A stretch of 64,000 bases of DNA from Psococerastis gibbosa (lineage: Eukaryota; Arthropoda; Insecta; Psocodea; Psocidae): NCBI GenBank assembly GCA_963971405.1, contig OZ020484.1, positions 41,872,770 through 41,936,769 of the forward strand, written 5' to 3'. Under the pieces are notes generated by a model. That model was not told where the DNA came from. It ran no database searches and worked only from the letters and a program-made list of their open reading frames with translations. A program made the position numbers and the translations under genes. Below are positions 45,616 to 58,700 of the stretch, one piece after another. The stretch's first letter is position 1; every line of letters starts with the position of its first letter.

Positions 45616-45780
45616 TATGCACGAAAACCTCCTATGGGCAGATTGCCATGTATTTGAGCCTGCTCTTCTTCAAAAATATGGTTATTCAATAGTAAAAAAA
45701 GTCTTTCTCATGGAGTAATGGAAAGTTTTTATTTTATTTTAAAGTAATGCTGCACTAGGATAGTACGTTTTAGAGGATAC

Positions 45781-46113
45781 GAACGGAAAAGTAGCACCCC
45801 AAAATCCGATACCACTTAGGTCTATTATTGTATATTATTTAAATTACTAAGCAAGTTATTAAAGATTTCGTTTATTCAAGTTATTGAACACTATTACGTG
45901 TATCATACCATAAGGAATTGGGTGGAATTTTATACCCCAGTAACTTTAATAACTGCTGTAACAAAATTAAAAATAATTAAAAATATTATGTACGAAATGT
46001 TCTACAACTTAAGTAGACTTGAATATTTTTTTAGTAACTTTCAAATCAAATTAAAGAATATAATGTCAATAAAAATGGCAAATTTTGGGGTTCCACTTTT
46101 CTACGTTCCACCT
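45781..46113. mobile_element. Degenerate fold-back element related to 33597-34307
   Basis: GAACGGAAAAGTAGCACCCC and its mirror GGGGTTCCACTTTTCTACGT define the ends. TAAGCAAGTTATTAAAGATT inside resembles TAAGCATGTTATTAAAGATT of the 33597 element. TTAA lies at the right edge only. Confidence 0.5.
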
Positions 46114-46918
46114 TAACATCTCTTAAAATCACCACTAAATTTAAAAAACTGACAAAATATTACAATTCGGATGATCGAGATGAGTAAGTCGAAGTTAGTC
46201 AATTTTTAATTTTAATAGTGATTTTATGAGGCATGGTGTTGCTATCTTGATGCAGTATGTTCCGCCGCCAAAGTGGCATCATGAATAAGTATAAACAATT
46301 AGCAATATGAAAGGTAATGTTAATTTTCGGGTGTATTGCAGTGGTCTGTCTGAAGTACCTCAGCTGGTACAATCTATCTGTTCCTTAATTTGCACCTGTC
46401 CCGACAATATGGCGGACAGCTTCCAATGACGTCACTGTCATTCAGTGGGTTTTCTAGTTTTGTTGTTATTTCGAGACACCTCGGTGTCTTTATGCCAGTA
46501 CCTCGCCTCGCGTTGCCTTAATGTTTCATGTTTACAATGTCTAGTTTTTCGCCAACTTACGGGCAACCTAACGGCTTACTGGGGATGATTAAAAACTATC
46601 CACTTCTGTATTGGCCAATAGTGGCCTAAATCTTTGCTAAAACAGCGATTTTTTTTTAAATGCTACCTTCAAGTTTATAAATGATTGTGCTTTTTATAGC
46701 GTACAATAAGTCCTGTTGATCTAGCTCAATTTACAGAAGTATATAAATATAAATCAGGTTGTCGGCGGACTAGCTGGTAAATAATGATGATTGATAGACA
46801 GCAAAATGTCTCTGGCCAAGTTGTTCATTGGGGCTATCTGATTCATTTCAGAAATGGAGCAATTCGTTTCTTATGATGGACTCGCGGTGATTTGCACCCC
46901 AGCCCAAGGAATTCTCTT
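46114..46918. other. Intergenic, nothing recognised
   Basis: No gene or repeat pair identified in this stretch. Confidence 0.4.
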
Positions 46919-47210
46919 AGGCCCGGTGCACACGGACGGTTCGCACGTCGGTGACTCGCTGAGAAATTAGTCAGGGGAGGAAATGGGCTTGGTGAATGGT
47001 TCGTGCATAACCACAGTCTACTTCAAAAGATTTCTATGAGCTGGCGTGTCCTGGGCGTGTCGAGAGGAAAACCCGTGCACCTGCGTGCGGTGGGCTTAAC
47101 GCCTGTCTCAAAAATCTTCTGAAGTTAACTCTGTAGTTTTCCAATAACCCACTTTCTATCATGACAAATTTCTCAGCGAGTCACAGCGGTCATCGTCCGT
47201 GTGAACCTAA
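46919..47210. mobile_element. CGGTGCACACGGACG-type MITE, complete
   Basis: The left end GGCCCGGTGCACACGGACGG, followed by GTGACTCGCTGAGAAATTAG, is mirrored by AAATTTCTCAGCGAGTCACA and CATCGTCCGTGTGAACC. The shared middle (GTCGAGAGGAAAACCCGTGC, AATGGTTCGTGC) links it to 36043-36312 and 26508-26607. No transposase. Confidence 0.75.
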
Positions 47211-50200
47211 CCTAGCCTTACTCATCAATTGCCACTGTTTGCCTTTTTCCGGGTAGTCCGCCTTCTGTTCTTTTTAAATCTTTAAGGACTACTTTCGTAT
47301 TACGATAATTGGCGAAGAAGTGAGCTCCATGCATACCTATGTGGGTATATATTTATATGTATGTACCTTATTGCCAATCTTTTAGTTTTTTTTTCCTTCG
47401 AAATGAAGGTAATTCGACTCTATTTATTACAAAATCAGCTTACCTATTTTTAAGTGCTATCATAGTATTTTTATAGTTCATTTAAATTATTTACTTTATT
47501 CTTATCATCATGTTATTAGTCGAAAATTGTAAGTGCAGTTTGAGTGCACATTGCGTATTTAACATTCATCACTAGTGAAGTACGCTTGATATTTGAGTGA
47601 AAAATGGTGTGTTAAGAGCAAAATGATTAAGTCTGCGGCAAGAGCTGTCCAACTATGCACAACAATTTCAACTTAATGCGGCCAATATACTCGGACTTGA
47701 TCATCTTTCTTTTTCAGTTTTAGCCTATTATTGCAATCTCAGGTATTTACAGAAGGTATTGTGACGTACAGTGTATGAAATGGCGAAAAGATGCGTGGGC
47801 ACAATTGGAGATAAACAAGGCAACGCATTGCGGGGTAATGGTGTATTGTGCGTTTTTTTATAGAACAACAACTGAAGGTGATGTCTGTTAAGTTGTTCGG
47901 GACTGCAATGCTCGTGCACAATCTGATGATATTACTCTGTTGATATGCTGTATGGGCTGTGGTAGAAAATATATTAAAAAAGTTGGTGACTAGAACATTT
48001 ATTTCATGTGTCCATACCTCCTGGCATCTACAGTGTGCTCATCTTTAAGTTTATTCTTTTAATGTGTGATGTTCTTATGGGACTTGAAATCTAGATTGTT
48101 ATCATTTCTGTGTGTGGGCCGGAACTGACTTTTTTAGGTTCCCTCCCCTCTAAAACAAACTCCGCAAAAATGGCTTAAAAAATATATTATTTCTCTAAAT
48201 CTCTAAAATTATTTATCTTATAGGGCCCAAACTATTTGTTATAAATTCACATAGCCTATACTGTATTTCAGTTATCAGTGTGATAAAAACCCACGAAGCC
48301 CATTTTCCCTTGATAATTTGGTTCCGGTGAAAAAAGAAAAATAACTAAAACAAAGCATTTCTCGGGACAATTATTTCTGTTTTTGGCTAACTCAATTTTT
48401 ATAAGGGTTTTATTTCTACTTGCTTACATCCACCTTCTACCGAATACATGTCAAAGCCTGAAAAGGTGGGGTATACTCGTATAGCAACTTCCATGATAAA
48501 ATCTGGGGTTTGAAAATGAGACTTAACGCTCTCTTCCATGGGGCAGTTGCTTGGTGTTGTTTCACTTCTATCCTGTGGTCACAAGCACACACCTTTTTAT
48601 TATTACTACCTAATTTTTATATTAGGTTTATAGTTTATTAGATAGCCGTCATTTTCTTAAGCATCAATAAGAAGACATTGTCCCTCGCTAAGCCGTAGTC
48701 AGCACGATTCGTTCCCGAACTTGGTTAAGTCAAGACGCCTGTTATACGAGGTAGGTAACAGTGTCAACGCATGTCTGAGTTTGCCCATTGTCACTAATGT
48801 AGAAGCAATACTATGGTATAGCATTGACTATTGTGGTGTGAGTGTTTACTGTTAAGAGTGTGTATGAATTGTAAGTTAGAGAGGAAGGGATATGTATAAG
48901 ATAAGTATAAGATACCTTGCATGGTACGAGGGATTAGCGATAGAACCTTCAAAGAGTTAACAATACAGTACAGGAATTGAAATAAGTGAACTATTATTTT
49001 TACACGAACCTATTACTTCAATACCAATAATTTTCGAACGGAAAGGTTTAAGGGGCCACACTAAAAAGTCACTCAATGTGGCCAGCATAAACGCCGCTCG
49101 GCAAGTTTTTGAATACATGGCAACAGATACAAGAACAACAAAATTTGAATAATATTACTGGTTTTATTATAAATTGTACATAATATTAGGCCTATATACC
49201 TAAGAAACTTACAAAAAAGCGACATACATCTGTTGTAGACCAGCAACAAACTAAAAGTGTGCTCACCTAGACTTCAACACGGCTCTCTTAGGGGGAAGGT
49301 TTATATTTACATTGGGCAAAATGTTTCTTTCTTATAAACCTTCTGAAACTTATTTTAAAAAGAGACCACGTTCTATCTAAATAAGCAAATTGCAAGCTTT
49401 TCTTATTTTTATTTTAAGCCAGACTCGCTCCCGCAACCGCCTACTATAAACGGGCCCTTAGGGAAAGATTAAAAATTACAATTAAGGTCAGCAAGTCTGT
49501 TTTCACATTTTCCAACTTTGGAAGTCGAAGGACTTAGGTTCACTTCGAATATGCACCGGTAGGTTACTTGGCAGGTGGAGGGATTGTCGCTTCAATTACA
49601 CAGTTATCAGAAGAGGGCCCCACCCACCACTACTCAACTCCATAACTAACGATTGTATATTCGAACAGATCCTTGGGAAATCATGGGTACAGGTAAGCAT
49701 TGAAGGCAGTAAGGCAGGCTAACTAAAAATAATAGTTAATAAACATTTATTTAAATAAGCAGGAAAGTGGCCGATCAGCCAAACTGATGTTGCACTAGCT
49801 ACAGCAACTAGTATTACTATCTGATCAGGAATTAAATGCTATGAAACAGTTTCTTCTTGTTCATGAATGCACTACTGTACAGTTTTATGGAGTTCAACTT
49901 TACTGTACCACCTGATATAACAAATTATATAATCGCCATTCCTCAATAGTTGGCGATAACGTTCGTAATTTCAGTAACAAATCCGTATGGTAGGCTAGTT
50001 AAGCATAAGGCAAGCTTCTTCTTAGCTTAATAACGCTTAGTCAATTTTCCAACGTATATGGATCGCCATAACCTAAATTGGAGGTCTGAGCAGTGGAAAG
50101 GAAATATTGCTTATGAATACGGACGAGGTCACCAATACTCAACTACATTCGGTTCGCCCATCCTACAACTGAATTCTACACTCATCGTACTTATATAATA

Positions 50201-50319
50201 ATAATAGTATAATGTCCTGATGAACCTTTCATTTACTTTCAGTTGCCCATTGGTCCCCTGTCCAATGCCAACGACCCCATTGGATTTCGAATATTATTTA
50301 TATTGTTTCCGGATGGATC
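47211..50319. other. Intergenic, mostly unrecognised
   Basis: The only repeat that I can place is a solitary right end at 49335-49459 (AAAAAGAGACCACGTTCTAT, AAATAAGCAAATTGCAAGCT, ACTATAAACGGGCCC) of the family at 40742-41401. No exon or RNA gene is supported. Confidence 0.4.
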
Positions 50320-50470
50320 TATGGCCATTGACAAACTCGTATGCGCCCTCGATGTCAACCTACACCGGCTACAAGCGATAGTGGACAAGCTGAGACAAGC
50401 TTACCATTGACGCAATAAAACAGGCGGAAGCATGATTGAACCAAGTACAGACACGAGTCACTCATGGTGC
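50320..50470. repeat. Repeat family D copy
   Basis: GGCCATTGACAAACTCGTAT, GTCAACCTACACCGGCTACA and GCGATAGTGGACAAGCTGAG match 15060-15240 in order. Confidence 0.5.
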
Positions 50471-51835
50471 TTACTTGCATATACCTACAACTTCATGTAC
50501 CGTACATCGTCCTACTGAGAGTCGATACTAGAATCGTAACATGCACCCAAACAAACGAAACTTGTCTCGTCTCAATCTCGAGTAGTGTCGATATTGTTTT
50601 ACCATGCATGATACGGCCCCATTCGATAAAGCCAATCATAAATTAAATTACATGGCCACAAATGCCAACTACCAGAGTCAGGCGAGGACTCTCGTAACGG
50701 AGTACTTGTGTAGTGATGTCACATGATCACCAATAAATTTTTTGTCCGAAAGTTACATAAGCAAAACATAGCAACCAATAGTTGTCCGATGACGTCTACA
50801 TTGACTCCCATGTATAGCATCCCTGTTGGATTTACCTGCGCAAGAACTCCACTGACACAACTATCTTTCAGTACACATTATGGAAATGTAACATGTAATA
50901 GGCTGCTTGACAATTTTTGAAAACATATTTCAATACATTAGTTAGATTTATTTTAAACCCTTTAAAAAGTTATTCTTAAAAAATGTCACGAAGTAGGGAA
51001 AAAATATTTTTCCGCATCAATATAAGTTTAATGGCTATAAACTTGATGTGACTTCAGAATGTGGCGTCGTTTTTTATGGCCGAGAGTAGACGCCAGTTGG
51101 GGAACTACTAGTAGTTATATTGGTAATGACGTCATTTAACTATCTCCAATGTCTAATGGCGATTTGGCTCTTGCAATCCACAGTTAAAAACATCAACATA
51201 TATATTTTTTTTTAATATTAACCATTTTTTAATGCAAAAAAAAAACATATTGTATTATTATTTTTAACCTATAAGCTGCCTTATCTAGCATATTTTATAT
51301 TTATTGTTACAACTGTCAAGAAGCCTTTGTGACGAACACGTGTTAACAAAGAACCATGTTAGATTTTGTGCAGCGTTAAACCTGCCAAATCCACCACATT
51401 TAGCTGTTGCATGCCCAATCAGAAATTGAAACACTAATAGTATACCGGTAATACGAAAAATATTCTATGTTTTTGTCGCGAAAAAAAAAAGAAGAACTGA
51501 ACTGAAAAACGAATAAACAAACGAAATGTCACAATGTGTAAATTAAGTAGCAACCTCAGTCTTTTCTTTTAATCCACTCAACATTCCGCTGATTTTGTAT
51601 GTTTTATCTACGTGAGGCTTCCTCTCAATAGAAAAATAATTTAGAACAAATCCAAATAAAAATGACAGCTATTTTTCGGGTCTGATGATGGTGTTACCAC
51701 CGATACAAATGTCACTTTTAATAGAGTACTTAAAACAAACATTAATGCTATAATGCTAGACAACCAGTCAATTCAAGTAAATAAGTAGCGAACTACGGAC
51801 AATCTAAGTCGCATGACAATGGGCAACTGCTCCTG
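50471..51835. other. Intergenic, nothing recognised
   Basis: Two open frames (50464-50646, 50723-50920) lack recognisable domains. No repeat pair is identified. Confidence 0.4.
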
Positions 51836-52459
51836 CAGCTCTATTATAGCGAATTGGGATTAACATACTACCGGGATTTATTTTTTTAATACCGCATAAG
51901 TATAGTGTCACGTGACGGTGTTAAAATATGCGCGGGAAATTCAAATTAATAAATTATTGGAATACAAAAGCATGGTCGCATTGTTTCCTATTGAAGGAAA
52001 CACTAATATACACAAAAATGTACAGGTAGAATTTTGAAATGAGGAGCTTGGTTACAAACGTGGACAACTCCATTTTTTCAAAAATGGGGTTTTGATCCGA
52101 CCTTGCAGAAATTTTTAATGTCCACCTGCACGTTGTAAAATAAAGTGACAAAAGCAGCCAGATTGCGCACAGAAGTTAGGGTTAGTCATAAACTTCATCA
52201 CAATTTTCAACAGAACATCCGCTCTCCTGAGAAATTCTACAACTTGGAATTGTCCATGTTTGTAAACAACCTCCTCATATAATAAAAATTTTAATTAATA
52301 TGTCTGCATCTAAGAAAGAAAAAATTGAAAACTCAACAAAAATATAGCTGAGGATTAATTTATCAATTTGAATTTTCCCCGCATCAAAATACTCATTTGT
52401 TTAAAACAAATGGATAAACCCCGGTATTATGTTAATCCGAAATCGCCATAATGGGGCTG
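51836..52459. mobile_element. Long, diverged CAGCC-ended element
   Basis: Ends CAGCTCTATTATAGCGAATT and, inverted, CAGCCCCATTATGGCGATTT are followed by the family phrases TACCGGGATTTAT and its mirror TAAACCCCGGTATTA. The 624-bp interior is much longer than in other members and has no transposase frame that I recognise. It could be closer to a parental form, or a palindrome filled by other DNA. Confidence 0.55.
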
Positions 52460-52938
52460 CAGTAAGTGAGCCAGCAACGGTTAGCTGAATGGGAAAACAT
52501 TTTACAGTAACATAGACTATGGGCAGTTGTGGAGACATGGCAAATATAAAATTTATGTGTCTATCTTTGTACGAAACAGTTCTCACAGAAACATATTCCA
52601 CCTTCGAAGTCGAATAAGCAAACAGGACGACGTTCCAACGCGACATCTTCAGGGAATATATGCCAAATATATATATTTTATTCTATATTATACTGTCTAC
52701 GCAACCTTGCCCTTGGTAGACCAGAAAACTCATTTTACAAGCGAAACCTCAGTTCAGTGCCATTAATATATAAAACAAAGAAATAAAGACTGAGGTCACC
52801 GTTTTACAACAAATTCATTTTGGGCCACCATTTTTCTTGTTAATTTGACATAATTGAACGGTTTCAATGGAGTGGGTTTATCAACGCACAATTACAGTTA
52901 TTGACATAAGAATTTCGATGCAAGCTCCCAGTTTCTGC

Positions 52939-55162
52939 TCAAGAAATAACACAATTTGATTTTTCTTGAACGTTTCCGTTGGCCTTTTCAATTTCAAGCA
53001 GTAAAGTGTGGAAAATGTCTGCAACAGATTCGTTTTGCTTCGCAGATGTTTCCAGAAATTGCGCCTTCCAAGATTCTGCGAGTCGACGGCCCTCTTCTGT
53101 GCTTATCATTCTCTCCATGTGCAAATCTGTCTTGTTGCCAACTAAGACGAGTGGCACACTGAAAGAAACATACGTTTCGTGAAATTCTCAGATTGCCCAA
53201 CAGCATGTACCTGACCATCTGTTAAACAAGGCAAAAACTATAAACATATTTATCAACAAGTTAACGGGCCTACCAAGTTGAAGTCACCAGAACTGAGCCT
53301 GTTCAAAACAGCAGCAGATTTGGTAGTGTGCACAACGTTGGCAGGGGAACATGGTGGGACATGATAACGTACTTTCTCATTAAAATTGATTCTTTTATTT
53401 TTCTACCCCCAAAACCAAACTATCAAGGGACCTATTACGTTTTGTTAACATTAATAACGACTGCAATATATCACTACTTCGGAAGAAAAAGGACACAACT
53501 CTATCAATTTACAATGGAGCAATACTTTTGCCCCTTTTCTGAAATTCAATTCAGTAATATTGGAATATTTTAGGGAACTCGGTAACTTGTTGAAGAGTCC
53601 CATTCGCCGAGGCCCAGCAAGAGTTTTAACTCACTCCAAGTGGATGTCGTTACTACTAAGTTACTACTAAGTTTACAATGGTCATGTAGATCATGATTAA
53701 GGATATGCGCTTGCCACTTTTGCTTTCGGGCCAGCCGAGGAAGGTCTCTCTACAAAAGCAAATTTGGTCAAAATACTTACTTGACTTTCCCAGTCATATC
53801 GAGGAGTTTGTCATAAATGACCTGGACGACTTCAAAAGACTTTGAGGATGTAATCGAGTAGGCCAAAACGTATCCGTGGATGTCCATTGAGTACTGAGAT
53901 GGGAAAATTGAATATTCATCGTGGCCAGCAGTGTCCACTAATTTAACCTCGTAGTCTTGGCTGTGTAGGCGGATATTTTTGGTGAATGCTGCATAACAAT
54001 ACAACATCAAAAATCAATTAAATAATCTTACTATCGTGTATATAATAATACCTACAATGTCAATTAGAGGCACTGAGTATCTATTTAACTTTGTAGAAAA
54101 CCTCTACAGGCAAGGGCATTAAAGAAAATGAATAATAATAATAATAGTCCCATACTTTATATAGGGTACATCTCACAGTATTATCATAATAAGCAGTTAT
54201 TTACTATACATTTTGCTGTAGAAGTGGGCCTCCCCTAAAAAAAACCATAGAAAGGAAGATATACGTAGAAAACGGATGGAAACTGGTTCGAATTCGAACC
54301 CGTTTCACTCAATTTTTCCAAATCTTCCTTTCTCTGATCAGATAATCTTAGACTTAACAGTAAAGCATTGGCAAATATGGAGAGAGATTTGGGCTACAGC
54401 TAGCCTTTAAGCAAAGAAATGCAAGCAACTTACAGTAACTACCCTATTTAGGAGCGTACAACTAAAACTAGCCTGATCTATAATTATATAGTCACTTTTA
54501 AGTGACTATTTTTTTTGCATACAGTAGGGAACAGGACATGGCGGTCATTATATCACACTGAGATACACGTATCACCTCTCCCCCCCCTCTTTTCCCGTTT
54601 AACTATTCGTTCCTTATTTGGATTTGTTTAGGAAGCCTTCACACCTTCGTGGGACAAGGACATGCATTGACTGACGTAACATATTCGTGGATATATATCT
54701 TTCAATGACCATAGTCCACTATTCTAATTTCAAGCGTTTTGAACAATGATCGTGACCTTGACATTAAATTCACCAGTTTAGCCTTCACTCTACGGAAAAC
54801 AAAGGTAATTTTACTTGACGTCACGCTTATTATCGACAGTTAATAATTCTTACTATTTTCTATTGTCGGGTCATACGAATCTACGAATTGTCCCTCTACA
54901 AACTGCAAAGTTAGTGAAGACTTGCCTGAAAGGAAAGGAAAGGTTAAATTAAGTACCAGTGCTGAAATATACTACAACAGCTTAGATTGTGTGCCAACAT
55001 CAGCCTTCAATCGAAATAAATCATAGATAAATCAAGTTATATAGTCTATTCAATTAGGCCTATTTCCCAATCAAAATGCAAATGAATGATGATTGATGTC
55101 TCTACCAACTCACCCACAGATCTGTAGCCCATTATTGCAATTTTTCTTTGCTTCGGAGGCAT
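52939..55162 (-). CDS. Rheb: Rheb small GTPase, complete
   Basis: Farnesylated GTPase on lysosomal membranes that activates TORC1. Four coding exons, in transcript order: 55162-55114, 54925-54854, 53988-53781, 53158-52939; all phases agree and give 182 residues (human 184). Visible motifs: MPPKQRKIAIMGYRSVGKSS (P loop, with the Rheb-type Arg), PTIENTFTK (effector switch I), DTAGHDEYSIFP (switch II), NKTD and SAK (guanine binding), and a C-terminal CVIS, which fits CaaX farnesylation. ETSAKQNESV and STEEGRRLAESW closely resemble insect Rheb. Switch II has His where Rheb proteins normally have Gln (DTAGQDE). The gene runs head to head with NOC3. Confidence 0.95.
53269..53365. repeat. Repeat family G, short copy in a Rheb intron
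   Basis: TACCAAGTTGAAGTCACCAG, TGTTCAAAACAGCAGCAGAT and TTGGTAGTGTGCACAACGTT match 30016-30115. Confidence 0.45.
53390..53480. repeat. Repeat family E fragment
   Basis: CCCCCAAAACCAAACTATCA, TTGTTAACATTAATAACGAC and TGCAATATAT match the middle of the 26608 copy. It lies in a Rheb intron. Confidence 0.45.
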
Positions 55163-55758
55163 TACGAAGTTTAATAATTAGTTATATCGATCAATAATTT
55201 CCAATATAAGTTTAAAACAAAACAGAAAATGTATTATCAATCAAAAGATCAAAACATTCACACAGACATAACAGCTGAGGAGGGAGGGCAAGTGGGCTCA
55301 TTGGGCAGTGGACACTGGGCCTGGGCACTCAGCACTGGCTGCTTCCTGTTGTTCATACAATTTTGTCGTATGTAGTAAAAAAAAGTATGTTTTTCGGTTT
55401 TATGTAATAAAAAATTGACAACATTTATTCATATTTTTAATAAAATAAGAAAATGCAAATGTTTTTACTGATTCGTCGTCTAATTTTTAAATTTAATCTG
55501 TATTGGCGCGCATTACTCAGTTTAACCAACTAGAAATCTAGAATTTGTAAAATTTCCCTTGTTACCAGTAATTAAATTTGTTTAGTTAGTATAATAAAGT
55601 ACTTGTACTTGTTTACAGCTTACACTTTTGACTTTACTTTTTACTATTAGGCAATTAAGTTATAGTACTGTACTCTAATTTGCTAAGTAACTACTATTGT
55701 TACTAGTTCTTTTACATAAAGATAATATATTAGGAGCTGTATCCTTGCTATTCGGGCC
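55163..55758. promoter_or_regulatory. Shared intergenic region between Rheb and NOC3
   Basis: The Rheb ATG (minus, 55162) and the proposed NOC3 ATG (plus, 55759) face away from each other across 596 bp. Both 5' UTRs and probably a bidirectional promoter must fit here, or in upstream non-coding exons. A GC-rich patch sits at about 55274-55340; I see no clear TATA box. Function is inferred from geometry only. Confidence 0.5.
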
Positions 55759-58700
55759 ATGGCGGTGAGTTTAAAAGTTAGCAACAAATAGGTTTTCTCT
55801 TTAACTTGCTGATAAAGTATGTGGGCATACAACAATAACGCAATTTCTCAAATGTGCCAATTAGTTGACAGCATGTACAATAGCTGTGTAAAGACGTTAA
55901 GCGTGGCCATTGGTCATAGGTTGTGGAAACTCAACTACTGAAGTGCAGCGGCTTTGTTCGCTATCAAGGGAGAATAATGAACCATGTGCACAGCCTGTAT
56001 GCTATTGTAAATAGTCACCATGTTTGCATGCATCCGATTTAGAATTGTCAAGGGTCTTGGGAATTGGTGTTTGGGACAGTTATTAAAATAGCTATGATTT
56101 TGCGATTGATTACCATAACTAACTAAACCAACCAAATCAACTGTTTAAACTATTCGGGGTTATCTAAGCTACCCCGCTGTACACAAATTCGGATGCAGAT
56201 AATGCATATAAAATACAATAGAACACAGTAATGGTGGCAGGGTATGCTATTGGGGCATGAATTATCCATAAAGTAATTTTTTGTTCAGAACCAAATCTTC
56301 GGCAAAACAAAATTGTTAAGTTTCGTTTCTCTATTTAACGCCTAGAACATTGCATTTTGTTTGCATTAATAACGACTACAATATATGTTGATAGAGAGGT
56401 GTTGACGGAGGTGGTCAGCTTCCTGGAGAGTATCGGACAAAAGTGGTAGGACGTTGGGCAAGCTGTTTTAGACGGTCCCTGGGCAACCTCGTTGTCCAGT
56501 GAGCTCCCGATAGCAGTCTTTTGCCAGGTGGATTTGGTAATGGTTGTATACCCTTTTTTTTGAGATTTTTGGAGGGTAAAACCTCCCAAAATTGAGTTAG
56601 CCACATAAAAAAAATGTCCTGAGGTATAGTCCACGCAAAATGAGAAAAGTATGGACATGGAATGTTTTGATCCTGTGGAACACTGTAAAAAATAATCTTT
56701 GCACAATTTTTGTTATGCTTTGCATTCAATTCAACAAGGTAACACAAAATGGTGCATGGAATATTTTTACAGTGCTCCACAGGATCAAAACATTCCATGT
56801 CCATACTTTTCTCATTTTTTTTTTTTTGTGAACCTACAATGCCAAATTTCATTCAAATCCACTGAGTAGTTTGCCCACAAATCGAGGATCACAGAAAGAC
56901 CGGCATTTCGTAAAAACCACGTTTTGGGTTCCTGGGACATACAGGACGTGTAAATCCACTGAAGTTACGAAATCGAACATTTCAACCATCACAAAACATT
57001 CTTGATACTACGTGTGAATAGGAAAGCAATTATACCATTGGAGATTGAAAGGGAGTTCATTGATTGTTACAGAAGAAGAGCAGGATAAGTCACATTAAGA
57101 AGAGTAACCAACAACAAACGAAGCTGAGCAAACAAGGCAAATTAAAGAAGAAAAGAAACAAGAAGACTTTGCCCAAGAAGTCAGTAAAGTTACCAGAAAA
57201 GGTGACGTATAGCGATAATGAAGAAGACGAGTTGCCTACCATTGGTCGAAAGGATGCTGAATTCCTTCGTCGAGCGATTAATGAAAAGAGCTATCAATTT
57301 TTAAGTGGCGTTGATCTGTCATGGTATGTATTTAATTAAACACAATATTTTTAAACAATTATTTGTCCTTAATATGAGTGGGTCTATGGCAATGTAAAAA
57401 TTGTATAATGCTTATTGCCAAAATAGATATTTTTTATTTTTAAACTGCACTGACGCTTGTATTGTAACTGTAGCTTAACACAATTAGGCATGTTTACAAC
57501 GATACAATGAAGCTATTGCTTTTAGTCCATTTTTTGTTCACCTGCATGAAGATAATTAATGTAGCTTGTATTGTTTTAAAGCCCAGATCCTCTAATTAAG
57601 AAGAAAAGGCGGAAACCTGCAGCGATTGAGGAATCTGCATTTGAAGAAAATTACGAGTCTAGATTGCAGCAGGAGCCTCAGGCTAAAAGGCAAAAAATGC
57701 TGTTACCTATAAAAACTGCTAAAGGATTAGTTGCCAGAGCGGAAGCCTTCGAAGACAGTGATGCAGAGACCGGCAATGACACGGGTACTGTTTCTTGCCT
57801 TTTCTTTATCATAATTATAAATTGTTTATATTTATTATTATTACTATCTATAATTTATTATAATTATAAAAATACAGAATCAAGAATCCATATCACTATG
57901 AAATCTCCCTATGCCTGATCGGCCAGAACCGATGGAATTTATTAAGAGCTAAACGTGGCGAATACGTAGACCGTAGCCGTAGCAATCCGTAAAGGAATCT
58001 TGTACTACTATTAGCTGCCAATAGGACAAAACTTATCACTGCAGCTCTGCAAAATGCTTTTAAATCTATTTTTAATGTGTCGTCAATTCTCTATCAATTT
58101 GCCCTTAGTAAACAATTTAACGTTTTGCTTTCAGGCAGGGCAACTCAGGCTAACAAAACACTGGAGGAAGAAAATGAACCGATGCTTAGACAGTTAATGA
58201 ATAAAGACGAAGTTAGTGCTGCCGATCTGTTGGTCGCAAGGCAGGAAACTTTGGAACGGAAGAAGTTTCGAATTGGACTGTTGTGCGCAGGCTTGTTGGA
58301 AGCTCCGGAGGGCAAGGTACGTCACCTTCACTTTCTCAACAATATAATTAATTAAAATTACTTTATTTACCGCATTCAAATTGTGGATTCTTCATGTCAT
58401 AATTCTTGAAGTACATTCAGAACTGTGCTGTATGGGTCATTTCAGTGCCAAGGCTCACAAAATGCCTTGATGGCTTCTCCTTCCGTTTCAAACGAAATGA
58501 CATGTAAATTAAAATAATTCACCTAGGCAACCAAAATAATGCACCATGTCAAGACTCTCATATTACTATACCCTTTATAGTCTTCTTAAATTAATATAGA
58601 AACTATAGTTTTGAAACAACCTCATTACGGTAAATCTTGAACCGGCTTCCGTGGCACGGTTGGCTAGGTGAATTGCAAAACTATTCTACTTCGACCGTAG

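Noticed and set aside
56335-56852. Two minus-strand frames of 123 and 145 codons
   Set aside because: They run through repeat family E and the palindrome inside it; no protein pattern and both lie in a NOC3 intron.
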